A DNA stretch of 64,000 nucleotides from Mycobacterium sp. (GTDB lineage Bacteria; Actinomycetota; Actinomycetes; Mycobacteriales; Mycobacteriaceae): NCBI GenBank assembly GCA_003987775.1, contig RXJD01000006.1:52541-116540 (forward strand), written 5' to 3'. Every line of letters begins with the position of its first letter. The stretch's first letter is position 1. The notes beneath the pieces are model-generated. The model saw only the letters and a list, made by a program, of their open reading frames with translations. It made no database searches and was not told where the DNA came from. Positions 9,891 through 19,688 of the stretch are shown here, in pieces. Made by a program: the position numbers and the translations under genes.

Positions 9891-10408
9891 TGGCGCATTC
9901 GATCGAGCTGCTCTTCGACTCTGACACCGAGGCCGAGTTGCGTCGGATGTGGGACGACGTCGGCGCGTTGAAGAAGGCGGGGCTGCCCATCCGCGTCCCG
10001 CCCGGCCGTCCGCACGTGACGGTTGCGGTCGCCCAGCGGATCGACCCGGCCGTCGACGAATTGCTGGTTCCGGTGGCGCGGCAGTTGCCGTTGCGCTGCA
10101 CCATCGGCGCACCGGTGTTGTTCGGCCGGGCCAACGTCGTGTTCACCCGGCTGATCGTGCCGTCACGAGAGTTGCTGGATCTGCACGCCGAGGTACATCG
10201 GCTGTGCGGCCCACATCTGATCCCCGAGCCGATGGCGAACAGCCTGCCGGGGCAGTGGACGGCACATGTGACCCTGGCCCGGCGCATGGACGCCGCGCAT
10301 CTCGGTTCGGCACTGGCCGTTGCGGGCCGGCCGGCGCAGTTCGAGGGCCGCTTCGCCGGACTCCGCCGCTGGGACGGGGACGAGCGCGTCGAATTCAGTC
10401 TCGGCTAA
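9890..10408 (+). CDS. 2H phosphoesterase-family protein (2'-5' RNA ligase-like), Rv1571-like
   Basis: This 172-aa protein has the two His-x-Thr signatures of the 2H superfamily: RPHVTVAVAQ near residue 42 and AHVTLAR near 126. Members act as RNA ligases or cyclic phosphodiesterases; the substrate here is unknown. Its ATG overlaps the bioD stop (TGATG), so it is translated with the biotin operon, and M. tuberculosis has a gene of this size at the same place. Why it belongs with biotin genes is not known. It converges with the next gene, overlapping by 4 bp. Confidence 0.82.
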   Translation: MAHSIELLFDSDTEAELRRMWDDVGALKKAGLPIRVPPGRPHVTVAVAQRIDPAVDELLVPVARQLPLRCTIGAPVLFGRANVVFTRLIVPSRELLDLHAEVHRLCGPHLIPEPMANSLPGQWTAHVTLARRMDAAHLGSALAVAGRPAQFEGRFAGLRRWDGDERVEFSLG

Positions 10409-11742
10409 CCGCCGAACAACAGATATAAGCCCATGAACGTGTAGCCGACCATCACCAGCATCATGGTGAGCTGCCCGGTCAGCTGATGTGCCGATGGCAG
10501 CAACCGCAACGCCTTGTCGTGCGCGGCTATGACCGCCACGATGTGCCCGGTAACTACGCAGGCCACTTTGATGGTGGACAGCACGGCGGGGTGCATCGAC
10601 AGGATGTAGGCGACCTGCCAGTCACGGCTGAGCGGGTCGGCCAGCGCGATCACGGCCTGCTGGCCACGCTCCACCAGGTACGTGAGGTAGTGCGCGAAAA
10701 TGTAGCCGACCACGATGGGGATCAGCGAGTGCGCCATCTCGCCGGGCAACGCCCGCCGCTGCTCGGCATCCACTCCGCCGGTGGCCCGAGCTGCAAGGGA
10801 AAATGTCAGTGCCACAACGGAAATGAAGACGATCAGGCCGGCGGTGCGCAGCGCCGACGACGTCAGCGTCTCCGGCACCCCGGATGCCTCCCGTGCCACC
10901 CCGTCGGAGAAATTGCGCCATGTCGGCGATGCGGAGAAGCTGTCGAACGCCGTGGAGCCCAGCAGCACCGCCAGTACCACCACGACGCCCGGCCGCACCG
11001 GCAGCGACGGCAGATGGTCGAACGGGTTGCCGACGACGATCTTTCCGGTGCCGGCATCACGCCGAAAAGGCGACAACCGGGACACCGCCATGCTGTAGAC
11101 GCCGAACGGGTCGGCCCGGGCCAGCCAGCGCTGACCGCACAGCCAGGCGCCCACCAGGAGAACGACGGTGTAAACCAGCAACCAGATCTTCACGGCGAAC
11201 ACCGACGCCGAGTCGGGGCTGGCCAACTCCATCCAGACGAACGCGAACAGCCCCAGCGCGGCAGGACGGTAACCCCAGCTCTCGGGATAGGCGAACCGCG
11301 CCCGTCCCAGCCGCTCCGGCAGGCACCGCCGCAGCATGACGTACACCGTGCGGACCGGCGAGACGATCCGCCATACCGGCCCGAAAACCAATGAGAGAGC
11401 CACCAACCCGACCCACAGCACGACGTAGAACGCCCCGAGGAGACCGTTGGCCTGCGTCTGCGGGCCGAACAGCCCGGCCAGCAGCACCCACACTGCCAAC
11501 AGCAACGCCAGTGCCGCCACCGTCCAGCGGGTGGCACGGGCATCGACCAAGCGGGTGACCGCGTCGGGCAGGGCGTGTCCCGGCTTGGCCGGATCGAACC
11601 GGGGCTTCTTCCACGCCAGGGCAACCAGTGCGAATGTGAACGTCAGCGCCCACGCCGCACCGATCAACGCGAAGGTGTAGGGGACCGGAAGATCGTTCGA
11701 CCCGCCGAGGCCATGCGCCAGCACCGCCCCGGCGGTGGTCAC
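10405..11742 (-). CDS. Polytopic membrane protein of unknown function
   Basis: A 445-aa protein with about 10 hydrophobic segments, beginning with TTAGAVLAHGLGGSNDLPVPY and ending GYTFMGLYLLFGG. I do not recognise the family. The first segment follows an AHGLGG motif, and the first cytoplasmic-type loop (KKPRFDPAKPGHALPD) is basic. A large soluble loop contains RRDAGTGKIVVGNPFDHLP. Its GTG start overlaps the stop of the upstream cupredoxin-like gene (GTGA), so it is the last gene of a four-gene minus-strand cluster (14016-14159, 12121-13950, 11739-12116, this gene). The tight coupling suggests one complex, possibly with the lipoprotein as its extracytoplasmic subunit; that is inference. Confidence 0.8.
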   Translation of the reverse strand: MTTAGAVLAHGLGGSNDLPVPYTFALIGAAWALTFTFALVALAWKKPRFDPAKPGHALPDAVTRLVDARATRWTVAALALLLAVWVLLAGLFGPQTQANGLLGAFYVVLWVGLVALSLVFGPVWRIVSPVRTVYVMLRRCLPERLGRARFAYPESWGYRPAALGLFAFVWMELASPDSASVFAVKIWLLVYTVVLLVGAWLCGQRWLARADPFGVYSMAVSRLSPFRRDAGTGKIVVGNPFDHLPSLPVRPGVVVVLAVLLGSTAFDSFSASPTWRNFSDGVAREASGVPETLTSSALRTAGLIVFISVVALTFSLAARATGGVDAEQRRALPGEMAHSLIPIVVGYIFAHYLTYLVERGQQAVIALADPLSRDWQVAYILSMHPAVLSTIKVACVVTGHIVAVIAAHDKALRLLPSAHQLTGQLTMMLVMVGYTFMGLYLLFGG

Positions 11743-12116
11743 GGCTGGATCTGGATGGTGGCGATAGTGCGCTTGAGGTGGTGCAGCTCGACGTCGACAT
11801 TGCCGGGCACGTCGACGGAGAACTGGAATGTCTGGTTGGGCGCCGCCGCGATCTCGAACTTGTGGTCGGGCACCGAATGAACATGCAGCTCGTCGGTGAC
11901 GTCGCTGGTGATCTTCAGCGTGATCTGTTCTTTCACCCTGGCTTGCAGCGTGGCGTTGGTCGGGTTCACCTGTCCGTTGGCGATGGTGACCTCGATCGTC
12001 AGGCCCGGACCCACCGCACCACTGGTCTGATGGTCACGGTGCGAACTGCCACCGCAGCCGACCAGCGCGCAGGCCACCACGGTCGCCCAGACAGCGGCGA
12101 AGATGCGTGCCGTCAT
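11739..12116 (-). CDS. Cupredoxin-like lipoprotein
   Basis: A 125-aa exported protein. The N-terminus MTARIFAAVWATVVACALVG leads into a lipobox-like VGC followed by GGSSHRDH. The mature part has the beta-rich spacing of small cupredoxin-fold domains (LTIEVTIANGQVNP, then ITLKITSDVTDELHVHS, then a last strand ending ATIQIQP). The usual Cu-binding Cys is absent near the C-terminus, where VELHHLKRT stands, so metal binding is uncertain, though several His remain. It starts 4 bp after the large membrane protein's stop and overlaps the next gene by 4 bp. An upstream in-frame start would put it inside the previous gene, so I use ATG 12116. Confidence 0.75.
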   Translation of the reverse strand: MTARIFAAVWATVVACALVGCGGSSHRDHQTSGAVGPGLTIEVTIANGQVNPTNATLQARVKEQITLKITSDVTDELHVHSVPDHKFEIAAAPNQTFQFSVDVPGNVDVELHHLKRTIATIQIQP

Positions 12117-12120
12117 CAAC

Positions 12121-13950
12121 TCATGCCGCCCGCGGGAGCGGGTGTCGTTCTTCCTCCGCTCGCTTGGGTTTGCTGGTCTCGCCGTTGATCCGTCCGGCAC
12201 CCCAGGTCAGGGCCGCGACCACCATCAGCGTGAAAATCAGCACCAGAATCGAGCCCGCCGTGAAGAGCCACTCGGGGGCGTTCGGGTCGCGTTCGCGCTG
12301 CAGGATCGTGTTCTCCAGGACGAACGGCCGGGTGATCACCGGCTGGGCCGGAATTTCGGGAGCCGGGATCGCCTCGTCGGCCGGTGCGTAGATCGGCACG
12401 GCGGTCATGGTGTAGCCGTCCTGGACGCGCAACAGGGTCTTCCAGGAGCCCCAGACCGGGATGGGTTGAGTGCTGCGGTAGTGCCCCGGGCCGACCCGCT
12501 GCAGCCGATCGATGACCAGACCACGCTGGTTCTCCATCTTGCCCTGCCAGGACGTGATCGACACCCAGTCAGGTTCGTCCTTGATCAGGTCAGGCGGATT
12601 GATCTGGACGTCCGCGGACACCATCTGCTTGCCGGGCTCGCTGGGCAGGTCGGTCAATTTGATGGTCGCGGTGTTCTTGCTCGGGATGACGATGTGCAGC
12701 CCGTTGGCCACCGCGCCACCGATTACGACGACGGTCGCCGCGACAATGGCGATGCCGATCGCCCGACGCGGCAGCGGTTGCCCGGTGAGCACCATCCCGG
12801 TCAGCGCGCCGCAGAGGCCCATCATCACCGCCACGGGCACCGACATCGCGAGGGCCTCGCCCCACATGCTGGTCGGCCATGGGTAGTGGTAAACCGCGCC
12901 CACCCACAGTGAACTCAGCCAGAGGCCGACGGTTCCGATCAGCAGACCGGCGACGGCGCCGAAGGCGATGGGGCGCTTGAACAAGGGACTGAGGGCGAGC
13001 AACTCGACGATCACCGCCGGCCCGAGGTACAGCGGGAACCAGTTGGTCGGAGCTCCCAAGATTGGGCCGACGGTGAATGCGACCGCACCGCGCAGTGCGA
13101 TGGCGAACAGCGCCGCGATGATCGCCGCGCCCTTGCCCAGCGTCACGCGGGCCACGACCAGCGCCAGCGATGCCACGCCGGCGATCATCATCGGGTGGAA
13201 CGCCAGGCGGAACTGCTGGACGCCGAAGTCGTATTCGATCTGGTAGACGGACAGGCCGATCAGCAGCCCGCCGCAGGACAGATAGCGCAGGAACCGCACG
13301 AACGGCTTCTCCGGCGGCGCATCCGGCAGCGCCCGTCCGCCTTCGTACTCGAGCATGAGCACCGAGAACAGCGAGAGCCCGGCGCCGCCGATCATCATCA
13401 GGTGCGTTGGTCCCCACAGCGTGACGTCCTGGCCGAAGATGCGGTGCCAGATGTCATCGAGCGGGAATCCGAACAGGGCGTACATTCCACAGCCCGCCAT
13501 CAAGATGCCGCCGACGGGAGCATGCCAGTTGTCAGTGATGCGCACCGGCGCCGGACCAGGCTCGTCGAACGGCAGCACGATGGCGATCATGCCGGCCAGG
13601 AATATCCCGAACAGGCCGAAGATGATGAAGTAGTGCGCCGGATTGGCCAGTGGGCCCGGGTCGCGGCCCTCGCCGATATGCCAGCTGACGTCCCAGATGA
13701 AACCGAACAGCGCGCAGATGATCGACGAGGTGTAGACCAGCACCGGTAGCGCCACCCACGACGGGCGCTTGAATTTGACGCCGAGCCAGTCGGCGAACCG
13801 CCCCAGCCACGTAATCCGGCGGGTGCGGTGCGCATACCCGATGGCCAGCATGGCCAGGGTGATGACCAGCGCAGCGACTGAAAGCCCTATCACCTGGTTC
13901 AGCGCGGCTCCCCGAGCCGCCGGAGCCTCCGCAACAACTGTCAATATCAC
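12121..13950 (-). CDS. Large membrane protein with duplicated D-x2-W-H motif, function unknown
   Basis: A 609-aa protein with about 12 membrane segments, an extracytoplasmic beta-rich domain of about 150 aa (from about residue 430) and a final membrane anchor (LFTAGSILVLIFTLMVVAAL) with a charged tail. I do not recognise the family. Two segments carry the same pattern: D87-VS-WH91-x3-G-x-D97...P104-A-H106 and D165-DI-WH169-x3-G-x-D175...P181-T-H183, with a further NWH143 between them. Such paired His/Asp sets in membranes suggest metal or heme binding, which is inference. The frame is open to 14211, but GTG 13950 has GGGAGG ahead of it and follows the small upstream gene, so it is the likely start. 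Confidence 0.82.
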   Translation of the reverse strand: MILTVVAEAPAARGAALNQVIGLSVAALVITLAMLAIGYAHRTRRITWLGRFADWLGVKFKRPSWVALPVLVYTSSIICALFGFIWDVSWHIGEGRDPGPLANPAHYFIIFGLFGIFLAGMIAIVLPFDEPGPAPVRITDNWHAPVGGILMAGCGMYALFGFPLDDIWHRIFGQDVTLWGPTHLMMIGGAGLSLFSVLMLEYEGGRALPDAPPEKPFVRFLRYLSCGGLLIGLSVYQIEYDFGVQQFRLAFHPMMIAGVASLALVVARVTLGKGAAIIAALFAIALRGAVAFTVGPILGAPTNWFPLYLGPAVIVELLALSPLFKRPIAFGAVAGLLIGTVGLWLSSLWVGAVYHYPWPTSMWGEALAMSVPVAVMMGLCGALTGMVLTGQPLPRRAIGIAIVAATVVVIGGAVANGLHIVIPSKNTATIKLTDLPSEPGKQMVSADVQINPPDLIKDEPDWVSITSWQGKMENQRGLVIDRLQRVGPGHYRSTQPIPVWGSWKTLLRVQDGYTMTAVPIYAPADEAIPAPEIPAQPVITRPFVLENTILQRERDPNAPEWLFTAGSILVLIFTLMVVAALTWGAGRINGETSKPKRAEEERHPLPRAA

Positions 13951-14015
13951 CGCGATCGCCTCCCGTTGCGCACGGCTGACTGGGACGAACCTGTAATGCC
14001 CAAAAGACGGGCAGG

Positions 14016-14159
14016 TCAATCCTGCTTTTTGCCGGAGCGTCGCCGGTTTTTCATTGCGACGTACAGCACCACGCCCGCGACAATCAGCGCCGGCAGAAAC
14101 GCCGGTATGGCCAGCCAGATCCCGTGGTCGGCCAGGTAGGTGACGGGCGGATTGCTCAT
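14016..14159 (-). CDS. 47-residue single-pass membrane peptide
   Basis: Reading the minus strand from ATG 14159 gives MSNPPVTYLADHGIWLAIPA, a hydrophobic stretch (about residues 14-36) and a basic end (KNRRRSGKKQD) before TGA at 14016. The pattern of short outside end, one membrane helix and positive inside tail is that of a small membrane subunit. It lies 65 bp upstream of the large membrane protein and would be the first gene of that cluster. Nothing else is known about it; the coding call rests on hydrophobicity, the start codon and position. Confidence 0.55.
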   Translation of the reverse strand: MSNPPVTYLADHGIWLAIPAFLPALIVAGVVLYVAMKNRRRSGKKQD

Positions 14160-14182
14160 GGTGCTTCCATACCCTCCCGTAA

Positions 14183-15382
<1,200 letters not shown>

Positions 15383-15392
15383 AAAGAGAAGC

Positions 15393-15620
15393 GTGGCGGG
15401 AAATCTGGGTGCTCCGGTCGGAGCCGGTGTCTACAACGTCTACACCGGGGAACCGGCGGGCTCGGCCACGCCCACGGCAGCACAACTGGGGCTGGAGCCG
15501 CCCCGGTTCTGCGCCGAATGCGGACGACGGATGATCGTGCAGGTCCGGCCCGACGGCTGGTGGGCACGATGCTCCCGACATGGCCAGGTGGACTCGGCAG
15601 ATCTGGAGGCGCAGAGATGA
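15393..15620 (+). CDS. bsaP: Biotin synthase auxiliary protein, Rv1590-like
   Basis: A 75-aa protein with the motif FCAECGRRM followed by WWARCSRHG, a likely metal or Fe-S site (three Cys plus His). Recent work named the M. tuberculosis counterpart (Rv1590) BsaP and showed that mycobacterial BioB needs it to convert dethiobiotin to biotin. It sits 10 bp after bioB with a GTG start preceded by AGAGAAG. Its stop overlaps the ATG of the next gene. I identify it by position, length and the Cys pattern. Confidence 0.88.
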   Translation: MAGNLGAPVGAGVYNVYTGEPAGSATPTAAQLGLEPPRFCAECGRRMIVQVRPDGWWARCSRHGQVDSADLEAQR

Positions 15621-16282
15621 CCGAGGAAGCGGTAACCGACGTTTCTCCACCCCTGGATCGCCCGGTGGGGCCGCGCACGCCCCGCAATCGCGCGCTGCTC
15701 ACCGTCGTGCTGGCACTGAGTGCTGCCGGTGTCCTGGCCGGTGCGCTCTGGGCGTGGATCGCCCCGCCGATCCACGCCGTGGTCGCGGTCAGCCGCAAGG
15801 GTGAGCGGGTGCACGATTACCTGGGCAGCGAATCGCAGAACTTCTTCGTGGCGCCGTTCATGTTGCTCGGTCTGCTCGGCGTGCTTGCGGTGGTCGGCGC
15901 CGTGGCGGTGTGGCAGTGGCGCGACCACCGGGGACCGCAGATGGTCGCCGCGCTGACCGTCGGGCTGATCGGGGCCGCGGCGGCCGCCGCGGGCGTCGGC
16001 GCGCTCCTGGTCCTGTTTCGTTACGGCGCACTGAATTTCGACACGGTCGCGCTCGCGTCAGGCGATCACAACGTGACCTATGTCAGACAGGCGCCACCGG
16101 TTTTCTTCGGTCACCTGCCGCTGCAGATCGCCGCCACGCTGCTTTCGCCGACGGCTACCGCGGCCCTGATCTATGCCCTCGCGGCAACCGGGACGGTGCG
16201 CGACGACCTGGGCGGTTACCCGCCCGTCGACCCGCGTCCTGCTGTGGTGCCGCCCGTTCCTGCCGGACCGGTCGCCCCCTAG
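15617..16282 (+). CDS. DUF2567 membrane protein, Rv1591-like
   Basis: A 221-aa protein with four membrane segments (about residues 28-50, 74-97, 104-130 and 168-190), charged N-terminus and a Pro/Val-rich C-terminal tail. Its length equals that of Rv1591, and the position downstream of bioB-bsaP is the same. It starts at ATG 15617 overlapping the bsaP stop (ATGA), so it belongs to the bioB transcript. Between segments 3 and 4 is a loop with [14 protein letters not shown]. The function is unknown. It ends convergently with the lipase gene inside a shared CTAG. Confidence 0.8.
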   Translation: MTEEAVTDVSPPLDRPVGPRTPRNRALLTVVLALSAAGVLAGALWAWIAPPIHAVVAVSRKGERVHDYLGSESQNFFVAPFMLLGLLGVLAVVGAVAVWQWRDHRGPQMVAALTVGLIGAAAAAAGVGALLVLFRYGALNFDTVALASGDHNVTYVRQAPPVFFGHLPLQIAATLLSPTATAALIYALAATGTVRDDLGGYPPVDPRPAVVPPVPAGPVAP

Positions 16283-17619
16283 AGGGGACGCCGGTGGATC
16301 TTCCTGCCGGTGATGACCTTGGCCGCGATCACGGCCAGACGTGCCATCCCGGCGTAGGTCATCGGGTTGAACATGGTGGGCCAGGTGGTCCGGATGAGGT
16401 TGTCGGTGATGGGCCGGCCGGCGAACCGGTCGATGAGCCAGCGCAACGCCATCGGTGAGGACAACGGGTGCAGCAGCATGTGCTCGTTGAAGGCGTCGCG
16501 GTGGTAGGTGACGTCGGCGCCGCCAGCTGAGTAGGCGTCGGCCAGCGCGTCGATGTCGTCGACACCGATGAGGTAGTCGTGCACGGCCTGCACGATCAGC
16601 ACCGGCGGCGTCGGCACGGCGACTCCCAGGGTGGTGCTGTCGAAGACATGCGCGACCGCCGGGGTGGCCAGGATGTCGTCCAGTGGCTCGTCCAGGTAGT
16701 CCGCCATGTTCTTCTTGGCCATCGAGATGACGGCCTGCGCGGTCGTCATCCGCTCCATGCTCTCGAGCATGGCCAGGCCGTCTTCGTTGGCGTGTTCCTT
16801 GATCACCGCGTCCAAGTCGGGGTAGGCGTGCGTCAGCGCGGCCACGACCATGGCGGGCAGGCCGGCGAGCAGACTGCCGTTGAGTCGCTTGAAGGTGTTC
16901 CCGAGGTTGCCGACGGGCGATCCGAGCACCGCACCGACGATGTCGAGCTCAGGGGCGTACTGGCCGCACATTTCCGCGGCCCACGCGCTGGCCAGCCCGC
17001 CGCCGGAGTAGCCCCACAGCCCGATCGGTGCCGACGCGGGCACACCGAGCCGTTCCGAACTGAGCACGGCCCGCAGACCGTCGAGAACCCGGTAGCCGGG
17101 TTCGTACGGGGTCCCCCACAACCCGCGCACGCCCTCGTGGTCAGGCACCGACACCGCCCACCCTTCGGCGACGGCCGCGCTGATCAGCAGCAGCTCCAGC
17201 TGGGTCAGCGAGCCGACCGCCTTGGCGCGGCGGCGCAGCGCGTAGGACGGAAAGCACCGGGACGAGATGGCGTCGATGGCGCACTGGTACGACAGCAGCG
17301 GCATGGTCTTGCCGGGGGCGGGTTCCTTCGGGAGCAGGACGGTGGTGACCGTCGCCTCAGGATTTCCGTTCATGTCCGTGGTCCGGTAGAGCAACTGCGT
17401 CGCCGTGATGGACTGCGGGATCAGCCCCATGAACGCCAGTTCGACCTCGCGGGAGCGCAGCACGGTCCCCGGCGCGGCATGCTGGAAGCCGGCGGGCGGC
17501 TGGTAGAACGGGTCGTCGGCCGGGAGCAGCGGGCGGACCTTGCGCTGCAGCTCTTCATGCGGGGGTCGCCCGATCCATTCCGCCCCGGTTTCGCCTCCCA
17601 GCTTTGCGAGCTCGACCAT
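16279..17619 (-). CDS. Secretory-lipase-family alpha/beta hydrolase, Rv1592c-like
   Basis: A 446-aa hydrolase, the same length as Rv1592c of M. tuberculosis. The nucleophile elbow is GYSGGGLAS (Ser near residue 213). A late NEHMLLHP holds a candidate catalytic His, and [10 protein letters not shown] a candidate Asp. The fold matches the LIP/secretory lipase family (PF03583), which cleaves acyl esters. No obvious signal peptide is visible despite the family name. It overlaps the DUF2567 gene by 4 bp at the 3' ends. Upstream (17620-17832) there is an AT-rich block with several TANNNT candidates (for example around 17741-17770) but no gene. Confidence 0.87.
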   Translation of the reverse strand: MVELAKLGGETGAEWIGRPPHEELQRKVRPLLPADDPFYQPPAGFQHAAPGTVLRSREVELAFMGLIPQSITATQLLYRTTDMNGNPEATVTTVLLPKEPAPGKTMPLLSYQCAIDAISSRCFPSYALRRRAKAVGSLTQLELLLISAAVAEGWAVSVPDHEGVRGLWGTPYEPGYRVLDGLRAVLSSERLGVPASAPIGLWGYSGGGLASAWAAEMCGQYAPELDIVGAVLGSPVGNLGNTFKRLNGSLLAGLPAMVVAALTHAYPDLDAVIKEHANEDGLAMLESMERMTTAQAVISMAKKNMADYLDEPLDDILATPAVAHVFDSTTLGVAVPTPPVLIVQAVHDYLIGVDDIDALADAYSAGGADVTYHRDAFNEHMLLHPLSSPMALRWLIDRFAGRPITDNLIRTTWPTMFNPMTYAGMARLAVIAAKVITGRKIHRRPL

Positions 17620-17832
17620 TAAGGCTCCCTTCGTGGCCTTCGTCGCGCCCAGCGATCCCGAATGAGGGCGGAGTTCAGGCTAGTCATAATGCGGCGCCGG
17701 CTGCGCGTGGCGGCCAGCGCCTCTTACCAGTATCTTAATTCGCCTTATTCTTCTCTTATACAAGCTACTGTACAAACCGTCGACACGCCTAAAACCGCGC
17801 CGGGTGCCGCTCGTCACAATCCATTGTCAGCC

Positions 17833-18537
17833 CTATCCGGGGGGCTTCAGTGCAGCAAATTCGTCGGTGACCCGCAGCTGGGAGTCGGTGAAGCGGTAGA
17901 GCGCGGCCGGTCGCCCGCCGCTGCGGCCGGACTGGGCGATGGTCCCGGTGGCGGTGATGACTTTGCGGCGGGCCAGTACCCGCTGCAGATTGGTCGCGTC
18001 GACCTGATAGCCCAGCGCCGCGCCGTAAATGTCGCGCAGCGTGGACAGTGCGAATTCCTTTGGCGCCAAGGCAAATCCGATGTTCGTGTAGGACATCTTG
18101 GCAACCAGGCGGGTGCGCGCGTGGGCCACCATCGGTCCGTGGTCAAAGGCCATCGGTGGCAGCGCATTGACCGGATGCCAGCGTGTGTCCGGGGGTAACT
18201 CGGGTGTCGCGGGGGAGGGCACCAGCCCCAGGAACGTCGAGGCGATCATCCGCCCGCCCGGCACCCGCTGCGGATCGGAGAACACCGCGAGCTGTTCGAG
18301 GTGGGACAGTTCGCGCAGATCGACCTTCTCGGCCAGCTGCCGGCGGACCGAGGTGGTCATGTCCTCGTCGTTGCGCAGCCGTCCACCGGGCAGCGACCAC
18401 GCGCCGCGCTGCGGATCCTGGGCGCGCTGCCATAACAGCACGTTCAACTGGGGTTTTCCCTTGTGTGAGCCGCCGGTAACCATCCCAACCTGGAACACGA
18501 CGGCGAGCACTTCGTGGGCGGTGCTACCATTGGGCAT
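17833..18537 (-). CDS. nrtR: NrtR, Nudix-related repressor of NAD synthesis (Rv1593c-like)
   Basis: This 234-aa protein has an N-terminal Nudix-like domain (about 1-140) and a C-terminal winged helix (about 150-225). The Nudix box is degenerate: GGRLRNDEDM...RRQLAEKVDL lacks the paired Glu of the catalytic REUXEE core, as expected for NrtR, which senses an ADP-ribose-type ligand rather than hydrolysing it. In M. smegmatis NrtR represses nadA-nadB-nadC. Here the gene is divergent from nadA, with a perfect palindrome directly at its start codon. I use ATG 18537 (PNGSTAHEVLAVVFQ); a longer frame would cross the operator and run into nadA. Confidence 0.88.
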   Translation of the reverse strand: MPNGSTAHEVLAVVFQVGMVTGGSHKGKPQLNVLLWQRAQDPQRGAWSLPGGRLRNDEDMTTSVRRQLAEKVDLRELSHLEQLAVFSDPQRVPGGRMIASTFLGLVPSPATPELPPDTRWHPVNALPPMAFDHGPMVAHARTRLVAKMSYTNIGFALAPKEFALSTLRDIYGAALGYQVDATNLQRVLARRKVITATGTIAQSGRSGGRPAALYRFTDSQLRVTDEFAALKPPG

Positions 18538-18560
18538 GTTTTCGATTGTAAGTCGAAAAC
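18538..18560. promoter_or_regulatory. NrtR operator: perfect palindrome between nrtR and nadA
   Basis: GTTTTCGA-N7-TCGAAAAC, with 8-bp perfect arms, directly abuts the nrtR start codon and lies 25-47 bp upstream of nadA. Its position in a 47-bp divergent region is ideal for repressing both genes. The arms agree with the TTCGA-type NrtR box as I recall it from M. smegmatis. Confidence 0.85.
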
Positions 18561-18584
18561 CTCCTGAGTGCGAAAGGAGCCGCC

Positions 18585-19688
18585 ATGACGATTTTGAATC
18601 GCATGGACACGCTCGCGGAGCGGCGATCGCAAGCACGGCGCAGCCGGGCGCTGGGGGTCGGCGCCATCTGTGATGAGCTCGCGGCCCGCATCATCAGCAC
18701 GCCCACCGGCTATACCGGGGTCGACGGCGACGCGCAGTGGGCAGCCGAGATCCGCCGGCTGGCACGGTTGCGCGGCGCCACCGTGCTGGCGCACAACTAT
18801 CAGCTGCCCGCGATCCAAGACGTCGCCGACCACGTAGGGGATTCGCTGGCGCTGTCGCGGATCGCCGCCGAGGCGCCCGAGGACACCATCGTGTTCTGTG
18901 GCGTGCACTTCATGGCCGAGACGGCGAAGATCCTCAGCCCGGACAAGACCGTGCTGATCCCGGATCAGCGGGCCGGATGCTCCCTGGCCGACTCGATCAC
19001 GCCGGACGACCTGCGCGCCTGGAAGGCCGAGCACCCCGACGCGGTGGTCGTCTCCTACGTCAACACCACGGCCGAGGTCAAGGCGCTCACCGACATCTGC
19101 TGCACGTCCTCGAACGCCGTCGACGTCGTCGCCTCCATCGACCCCGACCGTGAGGTGCTGTTCTGCCCGGATCAGTTCCTGGGCGCGCACGTGCGGCGGG
19201 TGACCGGCCGCAAGAACCTGCACGTGTGGGCCGGTGAATGCCACGTGCACGCCGGCATCAACGGCGACGAGCTCGCCGAACGGGCGCGTGCCAACCCTGA
19301 CGCCGAGCTGTACGTGCATCCCGAATGTGGTTGCGCCACTTCGGCTTTGTACCTTGCGGGCGAGGGGGCCTTCCCGGCCGAACGGGTCAAGATCCTGTCC
19401 ACCGGCGGCATGCTCGACGCCGCGCACCAGACCCGCGCGCAGAAGGTACTGGTCGCCACCGAGGTCGGCATGCTGCACCAATTGCGCAGGGCGGCACCGG
19501 AGGTCGACTTCCAGGCGGTCAACGACCGCGCGTCGTGCAAGTACATGAAGATGATCACCCCGGCGGCGCTGCTGCGCTGCCTGGTGGAAGGCGCCGACGA
19601 AGTCCACGTCGATCCGGATGTCGCCGCGGCGGGCCGGCGCAGTGTGCAGCGGATGATCGCGATCGGTCAGCCCGGCGGTGGCGAATGA
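18585..19688 (+). CDS. nadA: Quinolinate synthase
   Basis: NadA condenses iminoaspartate with dihydroxyacetone phosphate to form quinolinate using a [4Fe-4S] cluster. The 367-aa protein contains [30 protein letters not shown] and the cluster-type cysteines in [14 protein letters not shown] and ASCKYMK. GAAAGGAG is a good ribosome-binding site 7 bp before ATG 18585. The stop overlaps the nadB start (ATGA). Transcription probably begins at the NrtR-controlled divergent promoter. Confidence 0.97.
   Translation: MTILNRMDTLAERRSQARRSRALGVGAICDELAARIISTPTGYTGVDGDAQWAAEIRRLARLRGATVLAHNYQLPAIQDVADHVGDSLALSRIAAEAPEDTIVFCGVHFMAETAKILSPDKTVLIPDQRAGCSLADSITPDDLRAWKAEHPDAVVVSYVNTTAEVKALTDICCTSSNAVDVVASIDPDREVLFCPDQFLGAHVRRVTGRKNLHVWAGECHVHAGINGDELAERARANPDAELYVHPECGCATSALYLAGEGAFPAERVKILSTGGMLDAAHQTRAQKVLVATEVGMLHQLRRAAPEVDFQAVNDRASCKYMKMITPAALLRCLVEGADEVHVDPDVAAAGRRSVQRMIAIGQPGGGE

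Noticed and set aside
11739-12116. Type-1 copper protein
   Set aside because: The fold pattern suggests a cupredoxin, but the Cys ligand is missing, so copper binding is not claimed.
10405-14159. Prophage or phiRv1 remnant at the H37Rv phiRv1 position
   Set aside because: No integrase, capsid or att-like repeat was seen; the genes are membrane proteins and a lipoprotein.
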